From Bradyrhizobium cajani (GTDB lineage: Bacteria > Pseudomonadota > Alphaproteobacteria > Rhizobiales > Xanthobacteraceae), in assembly GCF_009759665.1 (NCBI RefSeq), contig NZ_WQNE01000005.1, positions 62,001 through 126,000 on the forward strand: a stretch of DNA of 64,000 nucleotides, read 5' to 3'. The translations under genes were made by a program, and so were the position numbers. Positions 41,048 through 55,220 of this stretch are shown here, piece by piece. The notes under the pieces were generated by a model. The model did not search any database. It worked only from the letters and a program-made list of their open reading frames with translations, and had not been told where the DNA came from. Positions within the stretch are counted from its first letter, which is position 1. The number at the start of each line of letters is the position of its first letter.

Positions 41048-43108
41048 ATGCTTGATCTCGCAATCGTAGGTGGCGGCCCCGGCGGGCTGATGAGCGCCTG
41101 GTATCTGAAGCGCAAGCTCGGCGACCTCTGCCGCGTCACCATCTTCGAGGCGTCCGACCGGCTCGGCGGCAAGATCGTCACCCGCAAGTTCGATTCCGCA
41201 CCGGCGATGTATGAGGCCGGCGTTGCCGAGATCTACGATTACTCGATGACGGGTCCGGATCCGCTGCGCGAGTTGATCCAGCATTTCGGACTGCAGACCA
41301 TCCCGATGGATGCCGAGCAGGTGCAGTTCGGCGGTGAACTCCTCAACGACGTGCCGGGCATGCGTCGCAAATACGGCGCCAGGACCGCGGACGCCATCGA
41401 GGCGTTCCGCAAGCGCTGCACTGAAGTGATGTCGCCGATCGAATATTACGAGGGCGTCGGCGCGCACGACAACGAGAATCCCTGGGCCTACAAGACCGCC
41501 GAGCAGGTGCTTGACGAGGAGGTCGAGGACGAGACCGCGAAGCGATTCTTCAAGGTGATGGCGCGCTCGGACATCGCGACCGAGAGCCACAACACCAACG
41601 GCCTCAACGCGCTCAAGAACTACCTGATGGACGTCGACGGCTATATCGGCCTCTATTCCATCCAGAACGGCAACGAGCAGCTGATCGAATGCCTCCAGTC
41701 TGAGGTCAATGCCGACATCCAGCTCAATCACCGTGTGCTCACCGTCGGCAAGGCGTCGACCGGCCGCTATCAGCTCAAGATGATGAACGGCAAGGGGCCG
41801 GAGACGCGCGACTTCGATCTCGTGCTGGTCTGCCTGCCGCATTCCTGGCTCGCCACCGTCGGCTGGGAAGGCGAGCAGCTGCGCAAGTCGATGGTCAAGC
41901 ACGTCTCCTATTTCGACCGTCCCGCGCATTACCTGCGCGTCTCGATTCTGTTCGACACGCCGTTCTGGGGCGAGAAGATTCCCGGCGCCTGGTTCATGTC
42001 GGAAGCCTTCGGTGGCTGCTGCGTCTACAACGAGGGCGCGCGCCACGACGTCGGCAAGCACGGCGTCCTGAACTGGCTCATTCCCGGCTCCGACGCGCTG
42101 GCCTTCGCCAATCTGTCGGACCAGGAGCTGATCGACGCTGCGCTGAAATCGCTGCCGGCTTCGCTCGGCGATGCGCGTGCGCATTTCATGGAAGGCAATA
42201 TCCACCGCTGGCTGTCGTCGGTGAACGCGATTCCCGGCGGTCTGCCGGTGCGCGACGTCATGACCAATCACCGGCCGGAGCCGAAGGAGCATCCCGGCAT
42301 CGTCGTGGTCGGCGACTATCTGTTCGACTCGACGCTGAACGGCCTGCTCGATTCCTCGGACGCTGCGACCGACATCATCCTGACCGAGATGATGCGGCTG
42401 CGCCGCGAGCGCGCGCAGGAGGACAAGCCGCTGTCCGACAAGATCGATCGCGACTATTTCGCGAACTATCGCGGCCTCGGTCCCTATCACGAGGCCTGGC
42501 ACCACTTCACCGATCCCGACTACCTGACCAGGCTGATCGGCATCGTCTGGGGCAGCGCGAAGGGCGCCAGGCTGCTGGTTGCGGGCTCCGCCAGCGGCGA
42601 GCTGGTCGGTGCGCTACGCGAGCGCGGCATCGATGCATGGGGTATCGAGAACAACCGCGCCATCCACGCCAAGACGCCGAAGGCGCTGAAGAAGTACAAC
42701 AAGCTCGGCTCGATCACCGACATGCCGTTCAAGGACGGCTCCTTCGACTTCGTGTTCGAGACCAGCCTCTGCCACATTTCCCCCAAGCAGGTGGCTCGCG
42801 CGATCCGCGAGCTCAACCGCGTGGTCAAGACCGGTCTCGTGTTCGGCTCGATCACCTCGGACATGGCGCCGGCACTGATCGACCGCTACGACCTCCTGCG
42901 CGGGGTCAAGAAGCTTGGCACCTGGTGGGAATGGTCCGAACTGTTCTTCGGCAATGGCTTCGATCTGTCGATGCACCGCAAGGACTGCACCTACACGCTC
43001 TGGGAGGCGACGCTCGCCGCCAACAAGGGCCCGGGCCAGTGGTACGCCGACGCCGACTCCTTGCGCTATTCCTTCTTCGACAAGGTCGAGGACGAGGAGG
43101 ACGACTAG
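41048..43108 (+). CDS. Flavin amine-oxidase-like oxidoreductase fused to a SAM methyltransferase-like domain
   Basis: This 686-residue two-domain protein has an N-terminal FAD Rossmann motif VGGGPGGLMSAWYL (about residues 7-20) and the matching C-terminal FAD contact VVVGDYLFDSTLNGLLDSSDAA (about 418-439), an amine-oxidase/desaturase-like layout. From about 495 a class I methyltransferase fold follows: RLLVAGSASGELVGALRERG (near 508) and DMPFKDGSFDFVFETSLCHI (near 558). The glycine motif is degenerate (no GxGxG), so activity is uncertain. The tail is acidic (VEDEEDD). It is followed by an acidic-tailed ABC exporter. The substrate is unknown. Confidence 0.78.
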   Translation: MLDLAIVGGGPGGLMSAWYLKRKLGDLCRVTIFEASDRLGGKIVTRKFDSAPAMYEAGVAEIYDYSMTGPDPLRELIQHFGLQTIPMDAEQVQFGGELLNDVPGMRRKYGARTADAIEAFRKRCTEVMSPIEYYEGVGAHDNENPWAYKTAEQVLDEEVEDETAKRFFKVMARSDIATESHNTNGLNALKNYLMDVDGYIGLYSIQNGNEQLIECLQSEVNADIQLNHRVLTVGKASTGRYQLKMMNGKGPETRDFDLVLVCLPHSWLATVGWEGEQLRKSMVKHVSYFDRPAHYLRVSILFDTPFWGEKIPGAWFMSEAFGGCCVYNEGARHDVGKHGVLNWLIPGSDALAFANLSDQELIDAALKSLPASLGDARAHFMEGNIHRWLSSVNAIPGGLPVRDVMTNHRPEPKEHPGIVVVGDYLFDSTLNGLLDSSDAATDIILTEMMRLRRERAQEDKPLSDKIDRDYFANYRGLGPYHEAWHHFTDPDYLTRLIGIVWGSAKGARLLVAGSASGELVGALRERGIDAWGIENNRAIHAKTPKALKKYNKLGSITDMPFKDGSFDFVFETSLCHISPKQVARAIRELNRVVKTGLVFGSITSDMAPALIDRYDLLRGVKKLGTWWEWSELFFGNGFDLSMHRKDCTYTLWEATLAANKGPGQWYADADSLRYSFFDKVEDEEDD

Positions 43109-43239
43109 CCGCAGAACTACGTGAATTCGCCAATTGTTTTGCCGAATTCATCATGATCGCATAGAATCGGCGCAATAGCGGTTGCCGCTATGTCCTGCTT
43201 TCTCTGCGGTCATGCCGGCCGTCAGCATCGGTTGGTTTC

Positions 43240-45264
43240 ATGGCATCCAAGCCACTCTCGCCCGACAAACAGAAGCTCGCCGCGGAAGAGGCGGCCGAGC
43301 TCGACGACAAGCTCGCCGCCGCCGCCGCGCCGGACCTCGAAGACGACGAGGACGACGAAGACGAGGCGGATGACGAGCTGGAGCTCGATGACGACGATGA
43401 GGACGAGGACCTCGTTGTCTTCACCGCACGCGAAGCCGCCGGCGCGCTCGCGACGATCCTGGGCTTCGTCAAGCCGTATCTGACCAACTACAAGCGCATG
43501 CTGTCATACGTGGCGTTCGGCGTCGTCGTCGAGACGTTGTTCAACGTCATCATGCCGCTCAGCCTGAAGTTCCTGATCGATGACGCGCTCGGCGAGGAGG
43601 ACTTCCAGGCGCTCTACAAGATCCTCGGCGTGCTCGCGGCTGCCGGCATCTTCACCTCCATCGTTGCGGTCTGGTACGAGCGCTGGGACGCGCGGCTCGC
43701 TGCCTGCATCATCTCCGACGTCCGCAAGCGCCTGTTCGAGCACGTCCAGGACCTGCCGGCCGCCTATTTCGGCCGCACCAGGCGCGGCGAGATCCTGTCG
43801 CGATTCTCGGTCGATCTCTCCGCCTTCGAAGGTTCGGTCAAGACCTTTGCCAACAGCGCGGCGCTGCCGTTCCTGGAACTGATCGCCGGCATCATCCTGA
43901 TGGTGTTCCTGAACTGGCAGCTCGCGGTGGTCGCGTTGCTGGTATTTCCGATCACGCTGATCGGCCCGCGAATCCTCACCCCGAAGGCGGTGCAGGCCAA
44001 TTACGAGCAGAAGCAGAACGAGAGCGCGCTGCTCGGCATGGTGCAGGAGAACGTGGCGGCGCAGGCCGTGATCAAGGCGTTCAGCCTGCAACGCAAGATG
44101 TTCGGCTTCTTCACCTTCCGCAACGACGAGACGCGCAACAAGATCGCCGCCGCGGCGTTCCTGTCGACCATGGTGGAGCGGACGGTCACCATCTCGGTCT
44201 TGCTGCTACACTTGGTGGTGCTCGCGATCGGCGCCTATCTCGCGACCAAGGGTCAGATCACCATCGGCACCTTCGTCACCTTCGAGAGCGCGTTCTGGGA
44301 GGTCTCCTACAACATCGCCCATGTGATGCATTTCATCCCGGTGTCGATCTCGTCGGCCGCCGCCATCCGTCACATTCAGGAGCTCCTCGACGAGCCGACG
44401 CGCGGCGCCGATCGCCCGGGTGCGCCCGACCTGCCGCGCGTCACCCACGACATCACCTTCGACCGCGTGACGTTCCAGTACGAGGGCAGCCAGACGCCGG
44501 TGCTGGACAATCTCAGCCTCAAGCTCAATGTCGGCAAGAGCATTGCCATCGTCGGTCCCTCGGGCTCCGGCAAGAGCACGCTGCTCAATTTGATCCTGCG
44601 GCTCTACGTGCCCGACGAGGGCCGCGTCACCATCGACGGCGTCGACGTCCGCAAGGTGACGCTGGATTCGCTGCGCCGGAGCATGGCGGTGGTGTTCCAG
44701 GAGAACATGCTGTTCAACATGTCGATCCGCGAGAACATCCGGCTCGGCAAGGAGGGCGCGACCGACGAGGAGGTGGAGGAGGCGGCCAAGAAGGCCGAGA
44801 TCCATCGCTTCATCATGAGCCTGCCGCAGCGCTACGACACGCCGGTCGGCGAGCGCGGCGATACCCTGTCGGGCGGCCAGCGCCAGCGCATCGCGATCGC
44901 GCGCGCGATCATCCGCAATCCCTCCGTGCTGCTGCTGGACGAAGCGACCTCGGCACTCGACCAGACCACGGAAGCCGCGATCAACCGCACGCTGCTGAAG
45001 GTCGCCAAGGGGCGCACCATGATCTGGTCGACCCACCGCCTGACCTCGGTGGTCGAGATGGACGAGATCATCGTGATTTCAGGGGGCAGGGCGATCGAGC
45101 GCGGCTCGCATGCCGAACTGCTCGCGAGGAACGGCACCTATCGTAAGCTGTGGAACGACCAGATCCACCAGCCCCATGGCGTGGCGGCGCACGCCGATGA
45201 CGACAGCGACGATGACGACGACCTCGAGGACGATGAGGACGAGGACGACGAGGAGGAGGAGTGA
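43240..45264 (+). CDS. ABC exporter (TMD-NBD) with polyacidic N- and C-terminal extensions
   Basis: This 674-residue half-transporter has about 58 N-terminal residues rich in Asp/Glu (DEDDEDEADDELELDDDD), then six hydrophobic helices (about 80-360). The nucleotide-binding domain has Walker A GPSGSGKST near 439, signature LSGGQ near 543, Walker B VLLLDEATSALD near 563 and H-loop STHR. The last 25 residues are almost all acidic. The core is a normal ABCB/MsbA-like exporter and probably works as a homodimer. The acidic tails are unusual. It follows the fusion flavoenzyme by 131 bp in the same direction, so a shared pathway is likely. Confidence 0.88.
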   Translation: MASKPLSPDKQKLAAEEAAELDDKLAAAAAPDLEDDEDDEDEADDELELDDDDEDEDLVVFTAREAAGALATILGFVKPYLTNYKRMLSYVAFGVVVETLFNVIMPLSLKFLIDDALGEEDFQALYKILGVLAAAGIFTSIVAVWYERWDARLAACIISDVRKRLFEHVQDLPAAYFGRTRRGEILSRFSVDLSAFEGSVKTFANSAALPFLELIAGIILMVFLNWQLAVVALLVFPITLIGPRILTPKAVQANYEQKQNESALLGMVQENVAAQAVIKAFSLQRKMFGFFTFRNDETRNKIAAAAFLSTMVERTVTISVLLLHLVVLAIGAYLATKGQITIGTFVTFESAFWEVSYNIAHVMHFIPVSISSAAAIRHIQELLDEPTRGADRPGAPDLPRVTHDITFDRVTFQYEGSQTPVLDNLSLKLNVGKSIAIVGPSGSGKSTLLNLILRLYVPDEGRVTIDGVDVRKVTLDSLRRSMAVVFQENMLFNMSIRENIRLGKEGATDEEVEEAAKKAEIHRFIMSLPQRYDTPVGERGDTLSGGQRQRIAIARAIIRNPSVLLLDEATSALDQTTEAAINRTLLKVAKGRTMIWSTHRLTSVVEMDEIIVISGGRAIERGSHAELLARNGTYRKLWNDQIHQPHGVAAHADDDSDDDDDLEDDEDEDDEEEE

Positions 45265-45333
45265 CCGAGGAAGGTCGGCTCCGGATGCATGGCCTCTCCG
45301 AGCGGTCCCTGATTCTGCGATTCCGGTCCTCGG

Positions 45334-45517
45334 GAATCGCTCGGCCTGCAGGTGATCGCTGAGTTTTTCGACTCGAAAATCCGCCGGATAGCTCTCATGC
45401 GGATCGATCAGCGCCGTAGAATTGCCGGTGCGGCCGAGCATCGCGGCGGCGGTCGAGCCGGACAGTCCCCCCGCCGACATCGACGTACCGGATGGCGCTG
45501 ATCTCTGCCGCAGGCGT
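45334..45517 (-). pseudogene. N-terminal remnant of an FAD-dependent oxidoreductase
   Basis: Read leftwards, one frame gives TPAAEISAIRYVDVGGG. After a one-base shift the next frame gives GLSGSTAAAMLGRTG, LIDPHESYPADFRVEKL and then SDHLQAERF. Joined, these look like the start of a flavin monooxygenase/oxidoreductase (GGGLxGSxAAAMLGR dinucleotide motif, then a basic strand). The similarity then stops and the frame runs into unrelated sequence. Only about 60 codons survive. It is a gene relic, judged by pattern alone. Confidence 0.5.
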
Positions 45518-45699
45518 CAGAATGACGCATGAACACGAGAAAAGCCTTGGTGCGGGTCATAAAAGTACATTTCTCCCGGATATAAATAGCCGCAGGGGTG
45601 GCGAAGGGGGCACTTCGTTCCCATATCGGGGAGGCGCGTGAGCGCGGCAAACGGGCGATTTCCTCAGGCGCGAGAAGCGCTTTTCGCCTGTCGTTTCGC

Positions 45700-45728
45700 C
45701 TTGACTTGACCGATTCTCACTTATAGAA
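45700..45728 (+). promoter_or_regulatory. Probable promoter of rpsL-rpsG-fusA-tuf
   Basis: Tandem TTGAC units (CTTGACTTGACC) precede CACTTATAGAAAG. Taking CTTGAC gives 17 bp to ATAGAA; taking TTGACT gives 15 bp to TATAGA. It is the best sigma-70-like site in the region, about 450 bp before rpsL. Confidence 0.55.
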
Positions 45729-46177
45729 AGCGCCTCACTTAACGACAGGCGGTGAGCATCGCCAACGTCGGAACGGGCCACCCGTTTGATCCCCAGGGAC
45801 TTGATCCCGAGGGATCGCTAAAGACGGGCACCAACCTCGACGAATGCCGCTCAAACGCTGTCGATCATAGCTAGGCAATGCCAGTGCGATTTTAGTTCTC
45901 TTGAGCACGTTCTCTTGAGACAGAATTCGGATGCATGACCTCAGTGCGCGGGCCGCGGCTTTGAGCTGATCGGTCTCAATACTGCGGTCCTCTGTGGCGT
46001 CGAAGCGCTTTCCGCTCGTTGATGGAGCGGTTGGCGCAATTTCGCTTTGTGCGGATTGTTCCGTGCAGTGCGGCCTCGTCGGGTGGGTAGCTCGAAAGAA
46101 TTTGCGGTCCCGGCAACGGGCCGCGGCAAGACAGCGGATCCGGAAGGGTTCGCGACAGAACAAAGGGTAAGGCCAGG

Positions 46178-46549
46178 ATGCCGACGATCAACCAGCTGAT
46201 CGCTCAACCGCGTGAAGTGCAGAAGTCGCGCAAGAAGGTGCCGGCGCTGCAGCAGTCGCCTCAGAAGCGTGGTGTTTGCACCCGCGTCTACACCACGACC
46301 CCGAAGAAGCCGAACTCGGCGCTTCGTAAGGTCGCCAAGGTGCGCCTGACCAACGGCTTCGAGGTGATCGGCTACATCCCCGGCGAGGGCCATAACCTCC
46401 AGGAGCACTCGGTGGTCATGATCCGCGGCGGTCGCGTCAAGGACTTGCCCGGCGTGCGCTACCACATCCTCCGCGGCGTTCTGGACACCCAGGGCGTCAA
46501 GAACCGTAAGCAGCGTCGTTCGAAGTACGGCGCCAAGCGTCCGAAGTAA
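46178..46549 (+). CDS. rpsL: 30S ribosomal protein S12
   Basis: This 123-residue protein of the decoding centre is intact. [20 protein letters not shown] contains the conserved lysine where streptomycin-resistance changes fall, and the second such site lies in [13 protein letters not shown]. Both look wild type. It is the first gene of the str operon and starts after AAGGCCAGG. Confidence 0.99.
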   Translation: MPTINQLIAQPREVQKSRKKVPALQQSPQKRGVCTRVYTTTPKKPNSALRKVAKVRLTNGFEVIGYIPGEGHNLQEHSVVMIRGGRVKDLPGVRYHILRGVLDTQGVKNRKQRRSKYGAKRPK

Positions 46550-47035
<486 letters not shown>

Positions 47036-47065
47036 CGGCGAAACACGGAATCTAAGGAACAGCCC

Positions 47066-49138
<2,073 letters not shown>

Positions 49139-49178
49139 TTGTCGTCGGTCTCAAACTGACGATTGAACGGAGAGTCAA

Positions 49179-50369
<1,191 letters not shown>

Positions 50370-50372
50370 CAA

Positions 50373-50437
50373 GCGAATAGGGAATGGTGAGTGGCGAATA
50401 GGGGATTCTATTCGCTACTCGCTACTCGCCACTCACT
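50373..50437. repeat. GCGAATAG/CTATTCGC repeat hairpin between tuf and rpsJ
   Basis: AGTGGCGAATAG (50390) pairs with CTATTCGCTACT (50408) around GGGATT, and further GCGAATAG and GCTACTCGC units flank it, with GTGAGTGGC/GCCACTCAC as outer arms. I recognise these CGCTACTCG-type units as a repeat in Bradyrhizobium. It may separate the str and S10 transcripts. Confidence 0.65.
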
Positions 50438-50452
50438 AAAGAAAGCACGGCA

Positions 50453-50761
50453 ATGAACGGCCAAAACATTCGTATCCGTCTCAAGGCGTTCGACCATCGT
50501 ATCCTCGATACGTCGACCCGCGAGATCGTGAACACGGCGAAGCGCACCGGCGCGCAGGTCCGCGGACCCATTCCGCTGCCCACCCGCATCGAGAAGTTCA
50601 CCGTCAACCGTTCGCCCCACGTCGACAAGAAGAGCCGCGAACAGTTCGAGATGCGCACTCACAAGCGCCTGCTCGACATCGTCGATCCGACCCCGCAGAC
50701 CGTCGATGCTTTGATGAAGCTCGACCTGGCCGCCGGTGTCGACGTCGAGATCAAGCTCTGA
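50453..50761 (+). CDS. rpsJ: 30S ribosomal protein S10
   Basis: This 102-residue protein is also NusE, the antitermination partner of Nus[20 protein letters not shown] and [19 protein letters not shown] are family blocks. It is the first gene of the S10 operon. Its stop codon overlaps the first bases of a palindromic repeat. Confidence 0.99.
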
Positions 50762-50808
50762 GCAAGACCCCGAGAAGTGGGCAACGGTTTTCGGACCGGG
50801 TCTTGCTC
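50760..50808. repeat. Rhizobial palindromic repeat, copy 2 (rpsJ-rplC gap)
   Basis: GAGCAAGACCC pairs with GGGTCTTGCTC (11 bp), with an inner GAGAA/TTTTC pairing. The centre GTGGGCAACGGTTTTC matches the plan of the copies at 14374 and 59565, but the arm sequence differs. It overlaps the rpsJ stop. Confidence 0.75.
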
Positions 50809-50859
50809 ACAACGAAGATTAGCTAGTCCGCAAGGACAGAAAGAACAGGAAGCAAGCCG

Positions 50860-51573
50860 ATGCGCTCCGGAGTGATCGCACAAAAGGTCGGGATGACGCG
50901 GGTCTTCACGGAGGCCGGCGAACATATCCCCGTGACCGTGCTGAAGCTCGGCAATTGCCAGGTCGTAGGCCACCGCACCGAAGAGAAGAACGGTTACGTC
51001 GCGCTCCAGCTCGGTTCTGGCAGCCGCAAGACCGTGTACATGCCCAAGGCGGAGCGCGGCCAGTTCGCGGTCGCCAAGGTCGAGCCGAAGCGCCGGGTCG
51101 AGGAATTCCGCGTCACCGCGGATGCCATGATCCCGGTCGGCGCCGAGATCCAGGCCGATCACTTCGTCGTCGGCCAGTTCGTCGACGTCACCGGCACCTC
51201 GGTCGGTAAGGGCTTCGCCGGCGGTATGAAGCGCTGGAACTTCGGCGGTCTGCGCGCCACGCACGGTGTGTCGATCTCGCACCGCTCGATCGGTTCGACC
51301 GGCGGCCGTCAGGACCCCGGCAAGACCTGGAAGAACAAGAAGATGCCCGGCCACATGGGTGTCGATCGCATCACCACGCTCAACCTTCGTGTCGTCCAGA
51401 CCGATGTCGAGCGCGGCCTGATCCTCGTCGAAGGCGCCGTTCCCGGCTCCAAGGGCGGCTGGATCCGCGTGCGCGACGCCGTCAAGAAGCCGCTGCCGAA
51501 GGAAGCTCCGAAGCCCGGCAAGTTCAAGGTTGCTGGCGACGCGGAAGCCGCTCCGGCTGCGCAGGAGGCGTGA
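50860..51573 (+). CDS. rplC: 50S ribosomal protein L3
   Basis: This 237-residue protein near the peptidyl transferase centre starts [16 protein letters not shown]. The conserved glycine-rich loop [21 protein letters not shown] is intact. A Pro/Ala-rich C-terminal extension (about residues 208-237) makes it slightly longer than the E. coli protein, which is usual in this group. A 98-bp gap with a palindromic repeat precedes it. Confidence 0.99.
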   Translation: MRSGVIAQKVGMTRVFTEAGEHIPVTVLKLGNCQVVGHRTEEKNGYVALQLGSGSRKTVYMPKAERGQFAVAKVEPKRRVEEFRVTADAMIPVGAEIQADHFVVGQFVDVTGTSVGKGFAGGMKRWNFGGLRATHGVSISHRSIGSTGGRQDPGKTWKNKKMPGHMGVDRITTLNLRVVQTDVERGLILVEGAVPGSKGGWIRVRDAVKKPLPKEAPKPGKFKVAGDAEAAPAAQEA

Positions 51574-51574
51574 G

Positions 51575-52195
51575 ATGGAATTGAAGGTCACCACCCTCGA
51601 AGGTAAGGAAGCCGGCTCGGTCCAGCTCTCCGACGCCATTTTCGGCCTCGAGCCGCGCGAAGACATCATCGCGCGCTGCGTGCAGTGGCAGCTCAACAAG
51701 CGCCAGGCCGGCACGCACAAGGCCAAGGGCCGCGCCGAGATCTGGCGCACCGGCAAGAAGATGTACAAGCAGAAGGGCACCGGCGGTGCTCGTCACGGCT
51801 CGGCCCGCGTGCCGCAGTTCCGCGGCGGCGGCCGTGCCTTCGGTCCGGTCGTGCGTTCGCACGCCACCGACCTGCCGAAGAAGGTCCGCGCGCTGGCGCT
51901 GAAGCATGCGCTCTCGGCCAAGGCCAAGGACGGCGATCTCGTCGTGATCGAGAAGGCCGCGCTCGAGACCGCCAAGACCAAGGCGCTGCTCGGCCACTTC
52001 TCGGGCCTGGGGCTCACCAACGCGCTGATCATCGACGGCGCCGAGCTCAACAACGGCTTCGCGTCGGCGGCCCGCAACATCCCGAACATGGACGTGCTGC
52101 CGATCCAGGGCATCAACGTCTACGACATCCTGCGCCGTCAGAAGCTCGTTCTGACCAAGGCCGCCATCGATGCGCTGGAGGCGCGCTTCAAATGA
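51575..52195 (+). CDS. rplD: 50S ribosomal protein L4
   Basis: This 206-residue protein lines the exit tunnel, with its extended loop [19 protein letters not shown] intact. The ATG is 1 bp after the rplC stop, with GCAGGAGGCG upstream. L4 is the usual repressor of the S10 operon. Its stop overlaps the rplW start by 4 bp (ATGA). Confidence 0.99.
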   Translation: MELKVTTLEGKEAGSVQLSDAIFGLEPREDIIARCVQWQLNKRQAGTHKAKGRAEIWRTGKKMYKQKGTGGARHGSARVPQFRGGGRAFGPVVRSHATDLPKKVRALALKHALSAKAKDGDLVVIEKAALETAKTKALLGHFSGLGLTNALIIDGAELNNGFASAARNIPNMDVLPIQGINVYDILRRQKLVLTKAAIDALEARFK

Positions 52196-52494
52196 CGAAG
52201 AACATCGAGCCTCGCCACTATGACGTGATCCTGTCGCCGGTCGTGACCGAAAAGGCGACGATCGCCTCGGAGCACAACAAGGTGCTGTTCAAGGTGGCCG
52301 CGAAGGCGACCAAGCCGCAGATCAAGGAAGCGATCGAGAAGCTGTTCGACGTCAAGGTCAAGAGCGTCAACACGCTGGTCCGCAAGGGCAAGGTCAAGGC
52401 CTTCCGTGGCAATCTCGGCTCGCAGTCGAACACCAAGCGCGCGATCGTGACCCTCGAAGAGGGCCACCGGATCGACGTCACCACCGGTCTGTAA
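52192..52494 (+). CDS. rplW: 50S ribosomal protein L23
   Basis: This 100-residue exit-port protein is the docking site for trigger factor and [21 protein letters not shown] and [16 protein letters not shown] are family blocks. It is translationally coupled to rplD by the 4-bp overlap. Confidence 0.98.
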   Translation: MTKNIEPRHYDVILSPVVTEKATIASEHNKVLFKVAAKATKPQIKEAIEKLFDVKVKSVNTLVRKGKVKAFRGNLGSQSNTKRAIVTLEEGHRIDVTTGL

Positions 52495-52506
52495 GGTCGT
52501 ACGACG

Positions 52507-53340
52507 ATGGCACTGAAGACATTCAATCCCACGACGCCCGGCCAGCGCCAGCTGGTCATGGTCGATCGTTCGGCCCTCTACAAGGGCAAGCCGCTGAAGG
52601 CGCTCACCGAAGGCAAGAAGTCCTCGGGCGGCCGCAACAACACCGGCCGTATCACCGTGCGCTTCCGCGGCGGCGGTCACAAGCAGACGCTGCGCACCGT
52701 CGACTTCAAGCGCGAGAAGGTCGACGTTCCCGCGACGGTCGAGCGGCTCGAGTATGATCCGAACCGCACCGGCTTCATCGCGCTGATCAAGTACCAGGAC
52801 GGCGAGCAGGCCTACATCCTGGCGCCGCAGCGCCTGGCCGTGGGTGACACCATCATCGCCGGCAACTACGTCGACGTGAAGCCGGGCAACGTCATGCCGC
52901 TCGGCAACATGCCGGTCGGCACGATCATCCACAACATCGAGGTCAAGATCGGGAAGGGCGGCCAGCTCGCCCGTTCGGCCGGCACCTACGCCCAGCTCGT
53001 CGGTCGCGACCAGGACTACGTGATCATCCGCCTGAACTCGGGCGAGCAGCGCCTGGTGCACGGCCGTTGCCGCGGCACGATCGGCGCGGTGTCGAACCCG
53101 GACCACATGAACACCTCGATCGGCAAGGCCGGCCGCAAGCGTTGGATGGGCCGCCGCCCGCACAACCGCGGCGTCGCGATGAACCCGATCGACCATCCGC
53201 ACGGCGGTGGTGAAGGTCGTACCTCGGGCGGTCGCCACCCGGTCACCCCGTGGGGCAAGCCGACCAAGGGCAAGAAGACCCGTACCAACAAGTCGACCAA
53301 CAAATTCATTCTCCTAAGCCGCCACAAGCGGAAGAAGTAA
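52507..53340 (+). CDS. rplB: 50S ribosomal protein L2
   Basis: This 277-residue protein is needed for subunit joining and peptidyl transfer. It begins [17 protein letters not shown], and the segment [17 protein letters not shown] contains the essential histidine. The basic C-terminus is complete. It starts 12 bp after rplW. Confidence 0.99.
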   Translation: MALKTFNPTTPGQRQLVMVDRSALYKGKPLKALTEGKKSSGGRNNTGRITVRFRGGGHKQTLRTVDFKREKVDVPATVERLEYDPNRTGFIALIKYQDGEQAYILAPQRLAVGDTIIAGNYVDVKPGNVMPLGNMPVGTIIHNIEVKIGKGGQLARSAGTYAQLVGRDQDYVIIRLNSGEQRLVHGRCRGTIGAVSNPDHMNTSIGKAGRKRWMGRRPHNRGVAMNPIDHPHGGGEGRTSGGRHPVTPWGKPTKGKKTRTNKSTNKFILLSRHKRKK

Positions 53341-53352
53341 GGAACGCCGGAC

Positions 53353-53631
53353 ATGGTTCGTTCAGTCTGGAAAGGCCCGTTCGTCGAGGGTTCTCTGCTC
53401 AAGAAGGCAGATGCCGCGCGCGCGTCCGGCCGTCACGACGTCATCAAGATCTGGAGCCGTCGCTCGACGATCCTGCCGCAGTTCGTCGGCCTGACCTTCG
53501 GCGTCTACAACGGCCAGAAGCACGTGCCGGTGGCCGTCAACGAGGAAATGGTCGGTCACAAGTTCGGCGAGTTCTCGCCGACCCGGACCTTCCATGGCCA
53601 CTCCGGCGACAAGAAAGCCAAGAAGGCTTGA
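53353..53631 (+). CDS. rpsS: 30S ribosomal protein S19
   Basis: This 92-residue head protein of the small subunit begins [16 protein letters not shown] and contains [19 protein letters not shown] and [15 protein letters not shown]. It is of normal length and starts 12 bp after rplB. Confidence 0.99.
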   Translation: MVRSVWKGPFVEGSLLKKADAARASGRHDVIKIWSRRSTILPQFVGLTFGVYNGQKHVPVAVNEEMVGHKFGEFSPTRTFHGHSGDKKAKKA

Positions 53632-53641
53632 GGATTAAACG

Positions 53642-54028
53642 ATGAGCAAACCTAAGCGCGAACGGAGCCTCGCCGACAACGAGGCCAAGGCGGTCGCCCG
53701 GATGCTGCGGGTGAGCCCGCAGAAGCTCAACCTGGTCGCCCAGCTCATTCGCGGCCGGAAGGCGTCTGCCGCGCTCGCCGACCTGCAGTTCTCGCGCAAG
53801 CGGATCGCGGTTGACGTGAAGAAGTGCCTGGAATCGGCTATCGCCAACGCCGAGAACAACCACGACCTCGACGTCGATGATCTCGTCGTGGCGCAGGCCT
53901 TCGTCGGCAACGGCCTCGTGATGAAGCGTTTTGCCGCCCGCGGCCGTGGCCGTTCGGGCCGTGTCTACAAACCATTTTCGCAGCTGACGATCATCGTTCG
54001 TCAGGTCGAAGCCGAAGCAGCCGCTTAA
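53642..54028 (+). CDS. rplV: 50S ribosomal protein L22
   Basis: This 128-residue protein has a beta-hairpin reaching into the exit tunnel. [20 protein letters not shown] and the hairpin tip [11 protein letters not shown] are clear. The N-terminal extension ([13 protein letters not shown]) is typical of alphaproteobacteria. Confidence 0.99.
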   Translation: MSKPKRERSLADNEAKAVARMLRVSPQKLNLVAQLIRGRKASAALADLQFSRKRIAVDVKKCLESAIANAENNHDLDVDDLVVAQAFVGNGLVMKRFAARGRGRSGRVYKPFSQLTIIVRQVEAEAAA

Positions 54029-54045
54029 GGGCGCAGGAGAACACG

Positions 54046-54771
<726 letters not shown>

Positions 54772-54801
54772 TCCAGCACAGGAATTTGAGGGCTTAAAGC
54801 C

Positions 54802-55215
54802 ATGATGCAACCTAAGAAAACGAAGTTCCGGAAGGCGCATAAGGGCCGCATCCACGGCGTCGCGTCTTCGGGCGCGACGTTGGCGTTCGGCCAGTTCGGC
54901 CTGAAGGCGACCGAGCCTGAGCGCGTCACCGCGCGCCAGATCGAAGCCGCTCGCCGCGCGCTGACCCGCCACATGAAGCGCGCCGGCCGCGTCTGGATCC
55001 GCGTGTTCCCCGACGTTCCGGTGTCGAAGAAGCCGGCCGAAGTCCGCATGGGCTCCGGCAAGGGTTCGCCGGAACTGTGGGTCGCGCGCGTCAAGCCGGG
55101 CCGGGTGCTGTTCGAGATCGACGGCGTCAACACCCAGACGGCGCGCGAGGCGCTGACCCTGGCGGCCGCCAAGCTGCCGATCAAGACGCGCTTCGTCGAG
55201 CGCATTGCGGAGTAA
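54802..55215 (+). CDS. rplP: 50S ribosomal protein L16
   Basis: This 137-residue protein near the A-site is intact. It begins [17 protein letters not shown] and contains [22 protein letters not shown]. The conserved arginine of the RMGSGKG loop is present. The stop shares a base with a possible rpmC start. Confidence 0.99.
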   Translation: MMQPKKTKFRKAHKGRIHGVASSGATLAFGQFGLKATEPERVTARQIEAARRALTRHMKRAGRVWIRVFPDVPVSKKPAEVRMGSGKGSPELWVARVKPGRVLFEIDGVNTQTAREALTLAAAKLPIKTRFVERIAE

Positions 55216-55220
55216 TGGCC

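Larger units (their letters stand above)
45265..46177. other. Long intergenic region before the str operon
   Basis: No intact gene is present. It holds a decayed FAD-oxidoreductase fragment on the minus strand, an AT-rich patch near 45560-45590 with no clear role, the probable str promoter at about 45700, and a leader of about 450 nt before rpsL that shows no reading frame with family similarity. Confidence 0.6.
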
